Of a DNA stretch of 64,000 nucleotides, positions 52,805 to 64,000 are shown piece after piece. Location of the stretch: the NCBI GenBank assembly GCA_964030475.1, contig CAXIPT010000005.1, positions 4,669,960-4,733,959 on the forward strand, written 5' to 3'. The translations under genes were made by a program, and so were the position numbers. The notes below the pieces were generated by a model. It ran no database searches and had not been told where the DNA came from. It was given only the letters and a program-made list of their open reading frames with translations. The DNA is from Tethya wilhelma (taxonomy: Eukaryota > Porifera > Demospongiae > Tethyida > Tethyidae). The number at the start of each line of letters is the position of its first letter. Position 1 is the first letter of the stretch.

Positions 52805-55761
52805 ATGGAGAAACAACTGGTTGATGCTTGTAAGAGTGGAGATGATTCTTTAGTCTTATCTCTTATCAACAGAGGAGCCAATGTTAACAGTTTAGTGAAG
52901 ATTGGGTATGAAGAGTGGACTCCGTTAATAAGAGCAAGTCAACAAGGACACAAGTCCACTTTTAAATTATTATTAAATCACGGTGCTCAAGTTGACTTAC
53001 AGAACAGTGATGGATGGACTGCTTTGATGTTGGCTAGTGAGAACGGACATGCAGAAGTAGCCCAACTCTTACTGAATTATGGTGCTCAAGTTGACTTACA
53101 GCACAGTGATGGATGGACTGCTTTGATGTCGGCTAGTCCAGACGGACATACAGAAGTAGCCCAACTTTTACTGAATCATGGTGCTCAAGTTGACTTACAG
53201 AAGAGTAATGGATGGACTACTTTGATGTTGGCTAGTCAAAACGGACATGCAGAAGTAACCCAACTCTTACTGAATCATGGTGCTCAAGTTGACTTACAGC
53301 ACAGTGATGGATGGACTGCTTTGATGTCGGCTAGTCAAAACGGACATGTAGAAGTAGCCCAAGTCTTACTGAATCATGGTGCACAAGTTGACTTACAGTA
53401 CAGTGATGGATGGACTGCTTTGATGTCGGCTAGTCAAAACGGACATGCAGAAGTAGCCCAACTCTTACTGAATCATGGTGCTCAAGTGGACTTACAGAAG
53501 AGTGATGGACGGACTGCTTTGATGTTGGCTAGTAAAAATGGACATGCAGAAGTAGCCCAACTCTTACTGAATCATGGTGCCCAAGTTGACTTACAGAAGA
53601 GTGATGAATGGACTGCTTTGATGATGGCTAGTCAAAATGGACATGTAGAATTAGCCCAACTCTTACTGAATCATGGTGCTCAAGTTGACTTACAGCACAG
53701 TGATGGATGGACTGCTTTGATGTCGGCTAGTCAAGACGGACATACAGAAGTAGCCCAACTCTTACTGAATCATGGTGCTCAAGTTGACTTACAGAAGAGT
53801 GATGGATGGACTGCTTTGATGTCGGCTTGTAAAAATGGACATGTAGAAGTAGCCCAACTCTTACTGAATCATGGTGCTCAAGTTGACTTACAGTACAGTG
53901 ATGGACGGACTGCTTTGATGTCGGCTAGTAGTAATAAACATGCAGAAGTAGCCCAACTCTTACTAAACCATGATGCTAGAGTTGATTTAAAAGACATAGG
54001 TGGACACACAGCCCTGAAGCTGGCTGGGAGTCTTGATATGGTTGATTTGCTGATGTCAGCAATGATACCTCAATTGATTGCAATGCTCCAGTCAGTAGCT
54101 CACAAGTGGAGGCAACTAGGGAAGCATCTTGGTTTGAAGGAGACCGCTCTAAACCAATGTCACAGCTCTGTTAGTGAAGAGGAAGGTTGTCTTGAAGCAA
54201 TGATGAACACCTGGTCACAACAGAATGATCCTCGTCCATCTTGGAGGACACTAATAAGAGCTGTGAAAATCATTGATAAAGACTTGGCAAAGGAAATGGA
54301 CCAGCTAGTCTGTAAGTATTATAAACTCTGTCCATACGTTCAATATACTGAGAATTCATTCACTTTTCTCTTGTAGGTAAGGGGTTACAAACACATGAGA
54401 AGGAGGACGACGATAAGAACGAAAGTGATGACTCTGAAGCATTAGATGAAGCTGATTATCTTGCTGCTGTAGAAAAAGCTATAAGAGAAAAGGGTGAACT
54501 TGAACACACTGTAGGTCATATAGCATTCGTAGGCCCTGCTGGCTCTGGAAAAAGTTCCTTGATGAAACGGCTGAAAGGTGAAATACCTAGCACTGAATCA
54601 GCTAGCACTGGAGTAGCTGATAAAGTCATTCAAGTTGAAGTATCAAAGTCCTATTCCACAACTGTGAGTGCTGACTCGGCAATTTGGAAAGAAATTTCAT
54701 ATGAAGATGAAGCCACTAGACTGATATATGATGTAAAATCATCTCAATTCACCAGGACACCATACCCACTTCCTTTCACACCTACCACCACAAGTAATCC
54801 TGTCTCAACTCAGCAAGTACCCATTACAAGCAGTATAAATACTTCAGTGAGTTCAGTCAACCCCCAAAAAATGAGTATTCAATTGCCATACAAAGCCACA
54901 CAGCCACAACCATCAGGATATGTAGCACCTAGAGGTGTGTTTGGAGAGGCTATCAAGGGTAGAAAGCTTAAAGAACTTCAAAAGCATTTCAAGAAATTGT
55001 GGAGACTTTATCTCACTGATACAGGTGGACAAATGGAATTCCAAGAAGTCCTACCACTGTTGGTATCTGGTCCATCCATTTTCTTCATCATCTTTCCTCT
55101 CCATCAAGACCTTTGTCAGCAAATCACGATAGAGTATCGTCTTCCTGATGGTGGACGGTCAGACTCGTATCAATCAACACTCACTCTAGAGGAGGCTATT
55201 CTTCAAACTCTTGCCAGTGTAGTTTCAATGGGCACATTCACATACAATATTTCACAAACAAAAAGTCATCCACTCAAACCTAAAGTCCTCATTGTTGGCA
55301 CACACAAAGATCTGCTTGAGCCATCTATTGCTGAATCAAAGATCAAGGAAATTGATGACCACCTTCAGAAGGTCATCAAATCCACTGCCCACTATTGTGA
55401 AGACCTGGTAGAGCCATACAGCAAATCTCAACTGATCTTCACTATCGATAACTTCTCCAAGGATGATTCTGACTTTGGAAAGATAAGATCAAGTGTTGCA
55501 CGAGTTATAGGTCGTGGTGAGTTTGAAATGAGCTATCCCTCTAACTGGTTAATCTTTAGCCTTGTTCTTCGCCAGCAAATGATGAAAGACCGTATCATCA
55601 GTTACGAGCAGTGTTTCGCTATTGCTAATGATTGTGGAATATCCACTAGTGAGGAATTGAATCACGTTCTATGGTTTCTTCACATAATTAGTGGCCGTAT
55701 TAACTCTATTGTAGTTTTCAAAAAAAAAATATATATTGATGTAGATAGCCTTCTAGTGTAA
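52805..55761 (+). CDS. Ankyrin-death-Roc/COR (ROCO-type) protein, COR truncated
   Basis: Two coding exons: 52805-54311 and 54377-55761. The 65-base intron is supported by GTAAGT...TTGTAG and frame continuity (LVC then KGLQTHEKE). The start MEKQLVDACKSGDDS is preferred to an ATG at 52766. About 12 ankyrin repeats of 33 residues (consensus ALMSASQNGHAEVAQLLLNH) follow and are nearly identical in DNA. Next is a death-type domain (VAHKWRQLGKHLGL...WRTLIRAVKIID) and then a Roc GTPase with P-loop GPAGSGKSS, switch DTGGQ and THKD in place of NKxD. The start of a COR domain reads NWLIFSLVLRQQMM...IYIDVDSLLV, then stop. A complete COR would continue well beyond this point. AATAAA follows 14 bases after the stop. 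The role is probably innate or apoptotic signalling; that is inference from the domains. Confidence 0.85.
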
Positions 55762-55804
55762 TTTTTATATAACCAATAAAAGCTAGATATTATTCTTCTC
55801 ACTC

Positions 55805-55807
<3 letters not shown>

Positions 55808-55867
<60 letters not shown>

Positions 55868-55868
55868 C
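55808..55868. repeat. (CT)n(GT)n microsatellite between ROCO and PUF60 exons
   Basis: Compound tract ending a few bases before the acceptor of the first PUF60 exon. It is a candidate breakpoint or mis-join. Confidence 0.9.
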
Positions 55869-55874
55869 CTCCAG

Positions 55875-56233
55875 TCTAGGGTGTTGGTTCTCCACAACAT
55901 GGTGACGGTGGAGGACCTTGATGAGGACCTGGAGGAGGAGGTCACATCGGAGTGCAGCAAACATGGCAGTGTGGAGCGTGTGGTCATCTACCAGGAGAAA
56001 CAAGGGGTGGAGGATGATGCTGAAACCATTGTCAAAATCTTTGTCCTCTTCTCAGCACCTAGTGGTATGGTGGTTATAGCATATTGTACTCAATCAATTG
56101 TTATTGATTTTACCTAGATAGTTAATGCATATAATTACTTCATGATTTCGGTAGTATTATTCTTGGGACTGACAACCTCACACCTACACATCCTCATACC
56201 TCACACCCTCATACCATCACATCCACACACCCT

Positions 56234-56268
<35 letters not shown>

Positions 56269-56376
56269 GCAGAAGATACAGCAAAAGCGCTACATGGTCG
56301 TTGGTTTGGAGGGAAAATGATCAAGGCTGAACTTTATGATCAAGAGAAATTTGAAGCCAATGATCTCTCTCATTAA
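55875..56376 (+). CDS. PUF60: PUF60 C-terminal UHM exons only (5' part absent)
   Basis: Two exons, 55875-56064 and 56267-56376. They encode [52 protein letters not shown], then [20 protein letters not shown] and [10 protein letters not shown] before a stop. This is the U2AF homology motif that ends PUF60, a poly(U)-binding splicing factor; GRWF carries the R-x-F that grips ULM tryptophans. The RRM1 and RRM2 exons are nowhere in the window: the next genes upstream are the ROCO gene and a complete PPP2R3. The fragment is therefore a partial duplicate, the tail of a broken gene, or an assembly join. Confidence 0.88.
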
Positions 56377-56975
56377 CAACATAGATTACCGTCTCCTTCA
56401 ATACCTGAACATCATGCACTCTTATTGTGTATGTCTCAAGAGAATGATTTTTTTTTCAAGTACGTCTTTCTGTTTTCACTAATTTTTCACACATAATAAT
56501 TATTATTGTACGTACTACTGCTGGAAATGTGTGATCACTATAATTATTACCTGTCACTATATAATTATATTGTATTATATTATTAGTTAAGTTAAGGACA
56601 CACAAAAAGAAATGAGTTTTACAACACTTCCCATTTCTACACTGGTTATTTAAAAAAAAATTATATAATTATATACTTGTGTGTGGAATGATATATATTG
56701 ATGTACAGCTTGATCAGTACGTGACTAGTGCATGCATATAGTCAGGTATAGCTACTATTTTCAGAAGCCTGAACTAGATTCAAAGGCTTTGCATGATGTC
56801 CTGACGGAGCACATTGATAAATCTCTTGCCACAGTTACAGCTAGGTAACTGACTGTGGAAAGATCCCAATGATCGAACTTTTGAATGCTTATAACATTTC
56901 AAAACTGAATATAAGCACCACAGCAGGTATTGTAATATAATAGTTCAAACAAAATAATTGCTACATTCAGTTCTG
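56377..56975. other. Intergenic spacer, PUF60 fragment to SRCR gene (tail-to-tail)
   Basis: Very AT-rich, with ATTATATAATTATAT-type runs near 56570-56700. No gene recognised. Confidence 0.5.
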
Positions 56976-57732
<757 letters not shown>

Positions 57733-57937
57733 TTAATGTCCTTACATCATGCAGTTTATAATATAATATAATAAATTTCCCAAGTGGTAAAAATTTCATA
57801 AAAAGAAGTATAGTTTAGGAATGGGCAGTGCTGTAAAAGTATTAAAACAAGGCATGTCTTGATCAATTTTGGCACATGCATGACTACTTTGTTTTGGCCC
57901 AATAATTATTATAATGATCCATACAGAGCCTTACATT

Positions 57938-60319
57938 TTACAAGTAGTAAAAATTTCAAAAAATTAGTAATGTAGGAATGGGCAATGCGGTAAAAAGTAT
58001 TGGAACAAGGCATGTCTCAAATTTGGCACATGACTACTTCATTTTTATTCTTGATCCCTCATAAGGATCCTATAAGTGTGATGTAATACAATGATGACAG
58101 TGCTGTAGGTTATCATTGCATTGGTTCAAATTCCCATGCAGTATTAATCAGTAGGCTAAGCTCTGGAGCAAAATAACTTAAACTGGACTTCCAGGCAAGA
58201 GTTAGGTACAAAAATGAAGTAGTCATGTGCCGAATTTGAGACATGCCTTGTTCCAGTACTTTTTACCGCATTGCCCATTCCTACATTACTAATTTTTTTG
58301 AAATTTTTACTACTTGTTCACTCACTTTTTTCAACACTACAGTGTGGAGACCACCAGAGACTGGTTATAGTCCCTACAAAAAGCAACAGCTACATACACT
58401 ACACTGTGCTAGAGGAGGCTAATGCGCATGCGCTTAATAATGGCATGTGTATAAACAATTATTAATGACCTTTGAACTCTAACTGCCAAGATGGCTGCAT
58501 AATTTGTAGTACATGAATTTATACGCTAAGTTTCAAAGCTTTCTAGTTTTTGTTTAGGCCTATATATATGATGAAAACGAGTATCAAAGAATATAGTACC
58601 CATGAAAAGAACTTACTTTGTGCTGTCAAAGTTGGCTCAACACATTCTGGTTCTCTGGAAATCCTTTTCAAGTAAGTCAGTTAGAAAGTACGTAAGTACG
58701 TACGTTAGGAGAACAAAAATGGCACTATGGTGGCTTCCCACTAGCGCTCTCTACGAGTGCTGAGGAAACTTTTTGCGAGTTTTACGCCTCTGACTAACTT
58801 TGAAGGTTTAATTTTGTTTGACTAGATTTTTATAATGACCAAAATTTTATATTGTATCTATGGGACAGTCGACCCATTCCTACTATATACGTTCTACCCG
58901 AGGGGCCCGCAACGGCGTAAAATTCTGTACGAGATTTCAAAATTTAATGATTTCTGATTGATTTCCTTGATTTCAGTTTGATTTCTGAGATTTCAGTTTG
59001 ATTCTTGATTTCTGTATTCTGGGTGATTTCTATCTGATTTTGACTGTTTTCGGGTGATTTCTATGATTTCTAGACAACTATAGGAAGATTTCCTGTGATT
59101 TCTAGCAAATTTCCTAGGATTGTTACAGTTACTGGTGTCTGCCACAGCTAAAATTGTTTCTGATGGACTGACATAGCCCCATGCATTTATAACTATATCT
59201 TTCCACTTCTAGGTAGGCCTATAGCTAACCTACAAACTTTCATAACTCACAGTGAAAGATTGATCATAGATAATACATACGCCTCGTATCTATGGATTGA
59301 TCAATACCTAATCATGATAATCATACGTACGGTAGTACGTATAGTAGGAATGGGCCGACTGTCCCATAGACACAATACAAAATGTTGGTCACTATAAAAA
59401 TCTAGTTAAACAGAAAATAACCTTCAAAGTTGCTGAGAGGCTCTCACTGACAGATTACCAACTGCATGCAAGGCCCAAAACTCACAAAAACTTTCCTTAG
59501 CACTCGTAGAGAGCGCCAGTGGGAAGCCACCATAGTGCCATTTTTGTTCTCCTAACGTACTTCCTTACGTACGTCCTTTCTAACTGACTTACTTGAAAAG
59601 GATTTCCAGAGAACCAGAATGTGTTGAGCCAACTTTGACAGCACAAAGTAAGTTCTTTTCATGGGTACTACATTCCTTGATACTCGTTTTGATCATAAAC
59701 TTGCCTAAACAAAAACTAGAAAGCTTTGAAACTTAGTGTATAAATTCATGTACTACAATGCAGCCAGCTTTGAGAGTTCAAAGGTCATAATTAACTATCC
59801 ACGTGGCATTATTATATGCGCATGCGCATTAGCCTCTCCAGCGTAATGCAGTGCATGTAGCTGCTAGTAGCCTACTCAAGCTTTTTGTAGGGACTAACCA
59901 GTCTCTAATAGTCTCCACACTGTAGTGTTGAAAAAAGTGAATGAACAAGTAGTAAAAATTTCAAAAAAATAAGTAGTGTAGGAATGGGCAGTGCGGTAAA
60001 AAGTATTGGAACAAGGCATGTCTCAATTTCGGCACATGACTACTTCATTTTTTATACCCAACTTTTGCCTGGCCAGCAGTCTATATAGTCCACTACTTAG
60101 CCAACTGATTAGTAGGAACTGAAATTGAACTGAATTGAATGCAATAATAAGCTGTGGTACTATTGTACAGTTCATTGCATTTATGACACTGAGGATCCGG
60201 ATCAAGATTAAAATGAAGTAGTCATGTGCCGAAATTGAGACATGCCTTGTTCCAATACTTTTTACCGCACTGCCCATTCCTACACTACTTATTTTTTTGA
60301 AATTTTTACTACTTGTATA
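57938..60319. repeat. Large imperfect inverted repeat, arms of about 0.95 kb, each ending in a 110-bp TIR MITE
   Basis: Left arm 57938-58890 and right arm 59336-60319 are reverse complements over most of their length. Shared landmarks include GGACAGTCGACCCATTCCT against AGGAATGGGCCGACTGTCC, CAGAGAACCAG against CTGGTTCTCTG, and GCGCATGCGC in both. Each arm contains its own hairpin element of about 380 bp (57938-58320; 59944-60319). Its ends are 110-bp inverted copies of a unit with AAGTAGTAAAAATTTCAAAA, GGAATGGGCA and ACAAGGCATGTCT. A further decayed unit lies at 57772-57893. Confidence 0.85.
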
Positions 60320-60820
60320 ATATAGATTGGCCTATAGCTATTCTAAAACACAAGTTTTCATTGATTTGAGGGAAGTTACTACCAACAACCATTCAGTATA
60401 TTATATTTTCTATGGTATAAATTTGGTCTCCTCTCCACACAGCTGAGCTTGTAAGGACGCAATCCAAAATTGAAATCCAAATTGAAGCGATCCCAGGCCG
60501 GACTCACACAACAGTGATAGAGCATAGATGTCTATGTCAATGAATGCTCTTAATGATCAAATTTGTGTAGCTACCTGACAATAATTCCTGAGGCTTAGTT
60601 ACGAGCTCGAAGACTCGCTCGAAGAGAGCTAGCGAGAAACTTCAAGCTCACATGGTTTTCGTGTGACATAAATAGGCGGAGATAGGGGCGGGTCTTAATC
60701 TTTCTGCTGATTTCTAGGTTGATTTCTCTTGATTTCACTGCGATTTCTCTGTGATTTCTGTTGATTTCTTGTGATTTCTGGGCAAAGCGTACGAGATTTC
60801 TGGCGTTGCGGGCCCCTCGG
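58897..60820. mobile_element. TIR transposon with GATTTC-rich ends and a nested insertion
   Basis: Ends are a perfect 17-bp inverted repeat, CCGAGGGGCCCGCAACG at 58897-58913 and its complement at 60804-60820, flanked by TTCTAC on both sides (58891-58896, 60821-60826). Subterminal zones (58930-59110 and 60700-60800) are arrays of GATTTC/TGATTTCT. The centre holds the inverted right arm described above. Near 59320-59340 it includes an inverted, unoccupied version of the target site itself. No transposase frame is seen, so it is non-autonomous; the family is not assigned. Confidence 0.7.
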
Positions 60821-61100
60821 TTCTACCGTACGTATGATTATGATTGTATTTAATGGTTGAATTCAGTTAGCTAAGCAGACGAGTGAAGTATGTATTCAGG
60901 TCTGTAAAAGTATAATTCCAGGGCTAGAGGTACTTTTTATAACATTGCATGATCGATGATTACCACACTGTGTATGATTATTCATAATGAAACCTTTCAC
61001 TATTTGTCAAACCACCCCAACATCATAATCACAGCAGCTGTGGATTAGAAGGATTGAGATGAACCCTGGCCATATCTACACCAACCACATGGAGACTTAC

Positions 61101-63222
61101 TGTCATTGTCGTTGATCAATACCCTAGTCACTGCTGGGTCAATCACCACATTGTCTGGGGCCACTCCCAGGAAGGAGAGGTCAGCAAAGAAGTCCTCAGG
61201 CAGTTCCACTAGATTGTCATCAATGATAGGTATGCCTGGTGCACAGAGGGTAGTAGGACCTCCAGCTTCAAACCGGAATTGGAAGTCTGCAAATTCAATG
61301 AAGTCATCTGCAAAGAGAGAGATAAAATCAATCAATCACAGAAGGTCAATGTTTGCTCATGCTATTATTGCCACTATACCTCCTGACGATGCTGATCCTT
61401 CATCAAACTCTACCAGTATCTCAGGCAGATCAATTGCTAGCATTCCTTCTCTGATCTCAGCACACAGGACGGCTGAGCCAACACTCTCTGGGACCTCATA
61501 CAGCTCCTGCACCCAGCCTACCACAATATCTGAGGACACACAGAGAAAGAGGGAGCAAGTGAAGCACCATGAAGTAGTCCCAGCTGCTAACACACTCACT
61601 ATCTTGGTCAATGATCTCCACCACACTGCCATCAGGATCAAGATCAACAAATGGTTCGCCAGTGGTCAGGTTGAGGTTGAAGGTTTCATCTCCTTCGTAA
61701 AGGTCATCACTGAAGATGGTCAGGTTGACACACACCTGGTCAGTCATGGCGTCAAAAATCAGATCAACATTGACAGCTTCAAAGTCCAAGCCAGCTACAA
61801 AAATAATAATACAAGAGGGGGTAATTATAAAGATGGTGATCAAATTATAAACTTGAAGTAGCACAGCATCAGAGGAGGGATGACACGCTTGACCTTTGCC
61901 TAATGAGGTCACTGATTGGTTTTCTTATATCTCCAGATGCGATGGTTTTTGAAGTATTCTGAAGCTTTTTCTGAACTTAGCACCATTGATTTAGGGGGGA
62001 CATCTCTCTTTTTTTCATCTGCAAAGCCTTTGTTTTCCCACTACAAGACTATGGAATGCTAATGGAATGTTAATTAACTTTTTGGCACGCTTGCATTATT
62101 CCTTGCTGAGAGCCAAAATGGAAAAAAAACAGTGACCTCTAACTGAAGTAAGGGTGCTGAGTTTGAATATCATGCTTACAATCTTCAAAAATCTTCCTGT
62201 ATGCTAGTCCACAATTTCTAATTAGTGACCTCATTACCAAAAGGTCAAGTGTGTCCTCCCTCCTCTGGCACAGCATAAGCTGCAGACGAACCAGTAGCAG
62301 TCTGGTCCTCAGAGGAAAGGGTGACTACAATCTCCCTCTGTGTCTCTCTGCTGGTGATGCTGGCACACACCTCCCTCACTCCAATGTCCTCACTCACTGG
62401 GATGAAGGTCTCGTCCAGACCAATGGTGATCCCTGTGGGGCACAGCCAAGGAGAAAAGGAAGGTCACACAATAAATTGGATCAATGAATAAAACAGCGAA
62501 AAGCCACTTACTGTCATCATCAATGATCATGATATTAGCAGTATTATTTGGTACAGTGATTATGGCATTGGTTCCCATGGTAACGAGAGTGAGGGATCCC
62601 TGGAAGGTCTCGTCATACTCTACAATGGTGTCGTCCAATAGAGTCACATTCAGTGAGATCTGTCTGACATCACTGGTGAAGGTCAGAGGGAGGTCAGTGA
62701 TGGGAGAGTAGTCTGCATCAACTGTTGAGGGAAAGAGAGAGAGAGATGAAGCAAATAGTCAGAGGTGACAGTGTACTCACCAAGAGCAGGGAAGATGCCA
62801 GGGCCCAGTGGAAGATCAGAGGTAGAGAGGTTGACAACAATACTGAGTCCTTCAGTGATCTGTTGGTCAGGACCCAGCACACCCACTGTCACTGTGGCAA
62901 ATCCACCAGATTCACTTCCAGAGTATGGAGAATTGATGAATCCAAGAAATATATCTACAGTCAGTCACATACACACAATAACAGCTGTCCAACACCTCAG
63001 CCAATGATGTCATAGTACCATCATCGTCCAAGATCCTGATGGTGGTGGTATCAGGGTTCAACTCAACACGGGGTTGTTCCGTCTCAAGGGTTCCAAAGAA
63101 CTGCTCTGCTGTCTCAGAAAGACCATCATTAATGATGGGAACACCGAAGCATCTTGTTGTGCTAACTGGCTCTCCAATGTTGAATGTCAATAGTGCCACA
63201 GTTTCTTCATAGTCCAAAGAAG
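61101..63222 (-). CDS. Calx-beta repeat protein, internal exons (5' end outside window)
   Basis: Seven minus-strand exons, all phase 1-1: 63019-63222, 62781-62954, 62512-62721, 62292-62432, 61600-61794, 61380-61529 and 61101-61307. Pairs of exons encode Calx-beta domains. Recurring motifs are TFNIGEPVS, VVNLSTSD, YSPITDLPLTFTSD, DTIVEYDETFQ and IMIIDDDS; GSVVEIIDQDS and TRVLINDNDS close other domains. Sequence such as DQTATAGLDFEAVNVDL appears on splicing 62292 to 61794. Calx-beta domains bind Ca2+ and are common in adhesion and matrix proteins, including sponge aggregation factors; similarity in role is inference. Downstream the gene probably continues into the SRCR exons at 57707. One base at 63303 in the upstream intron is N. 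Confidence 0.85.
61870..62267. mobile_element. 398-bp Mutator-like MITE in a Calx-beta intron
   Basis: Inverted ends of 44 bp, about 39 of 44 matching, beginning CAGAGGAGGGA and closing at GAGGTCACT. It is flanked by the perfect 9-bp direct repeat GCACAGCAT (61861-61869 and 62268-62276). Long TIRs with a 9-bp target duplication fit the Mutator-like (MULE) group. It occupies most of the intron between the exons at 62292 and 61794, only 24 bases from the splice donor. No coding capacity. Confidence 0.88.
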
Positions 63223-63224
63223 CT

Positions 63225-63273
<49 letters not shown>

Positions 63274-64000
63274 AGATAGTTACAGAATTTCTCTAGTTGA
63301 TCNCTTTAACTTTCATGTGTATGGCACTAAAAAGGAGTGGGAGTCAATTGGTTGCATTAGGAGGTCAGGCACACATGTCCATGATAATTTGTTAATTTAC
63401 ATGTGTATACGTACTATGTCTCAATTTCAGCACATGACACAACAAAATGCATCAATACACAAACAACGTATTTAGACAGAGTCTAGCTATAGAATGTTTG
63501 GTATCTTTGACTTGGAAAGATTGAATAATAAAGGAACAACATCATCATGTAGAAGTGGCCCACAAATCACACTACTCCATTTGAGAGAGACAATGTCCCA
63601 TTGTGTCAGGCAGGTGTGTGCACTGATGGCATGAGACTGTGTGCATGTGTAGGAGAAGGTGAAGGAAATGATGAGAATGATCATTGTTGAACCAATCACT
63701 ACAATGAGGTATCATGACAGTTACTATGGAATGAAGGACATCTAACGCTCCATTGACAACAGACTTCTATTTATACATATAAAGTTGGAGTGCCACTATG
63801 CATGCCATTAAATAGGTCAAAGTAAACTATAGGTCAAATGCTTATAATTCCTTAGTCAGAAGAATCGGAGGAATCACTGTTCCATATGGTGCATGTCTAT
63901 ATAGGAGGTGGTTCCCTGAGCAGTTACCTGAAATTGGAACAGCCCATTGACACGCATGATGGAAGCAAAGAAGCAGAAGAAGGCAGTAACCTCATCACCA
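63223..64000 (-). other. Intron of the Calx-beta gene, with a possible exon at the window edge
   Basis: A (GT)n tract at 63227-63272 (on the minus strand (AC)n, ending near the acceptor of the 63222 exon) and AT-rich DNA. At 63928-64000 a minus-strand open stretch ends in CAG before GTAACT and could be an exon, but no family match supports it. Confidence 0.4.

Noticed and set aside
61862..61912. Minus-strand frame extending the Calx-beta exon upstream through ITIFIITPSCIIIF as a membrane helix
   Set aside because: It reads intron and the end of the MITE; the acceptor at 61795 with phase 1 gives a proper Calx-beta sequence when spliced to 62292.

Overview
This is a window of animal nuclear DNA, most likely from a sponge and probably a demosponge. 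The genes are intron-rich with short GT-AG introns. They are packed tightly on both strands, often head-to-head less than 300 bp apart. Microsatellites are very abundant and many of them run straight into splice acceptors. The gene set includes a Calx-beta/SRCR extracellular protein, an ankyrin-death-Roc/COR (ROCO) protein and a secreted Cys-rich family that I associate with sponges and cnidarians. The sponge call is inference. The metazoan call is firm (group I PAK, Integrator, COMMD, PP2A B'', BIVM). I see no virus, plasmid or bacterial operon.

Layout: (1) 1-5754 (+), 3' part of a group I p21-activated kinase whose kinase exons are duplicated in tandem. (2) 6368-10264 (-), complete mitochondrial 3-methylcrotonyl-CoA carboxylase alpha subunit (MCCC1). 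(3) 10431-17950 (+), CXorf58-like gene whose 6-kb first intron holds a complete secreted Cys-rich gene (12981-13841), a dead paralogue of it (15352-16113) and several repeat families. (4) 18113-20841 (-), SLC49-like MFS transporter. (5) 21221-22350 (-), COMMD2. (6) 22460-24694 (+), 5' half of INTS4. (7) 24703-25863 (-), DDOST lacking its C-terminus; INTS4 and DDOST are both cut at the same point. (8) 26328-39606 (+), RPB1, the largest RNA polymerase II subunit, with two internal tandem duplications and a long CTD. (9) 40198-45272 (-), BIVM-like protein with a repetitive C-terminal extension. (10) 45556-52164 (+), PP2A regulatory subunit B'' (PPP2R3). (11) 52805-55761 (+), ankyrin-death-Roc/COR protein. 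(12) 55875-56376 (+), orphan 3' exons of PUF60. (13) 56976 to the end (-), SRCR and Calx-beta exons, with a tRNA-like element and nested transposons in the introns.

Several genes work in gene expression (RPB1, INTS4, PUF60) and others in signalling (PAK, PP2A B'', ROCO). They are ordinary eukaryotic neighbours rather than an operon-like system.

The main structural theme is breakage. There are three tandem partial duplications (one in PAK, two in RPB1), one shared truncation point (INTS4/DDOST) and one gene missing its 5' end (PUF60). Several junctions fall in CT or GT microsatellites, and duplicate copies differ as alleles would: SNPs, a MITE present or absent, satellite copy number, and an 83-bp inversion. 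The economical explanation is a heterozygous genome whose haplotypes were partly concatenated during assembly. Genuine rearrangement remains possible. One PAK duplication would encode an in-frame double-kinase protein if real.
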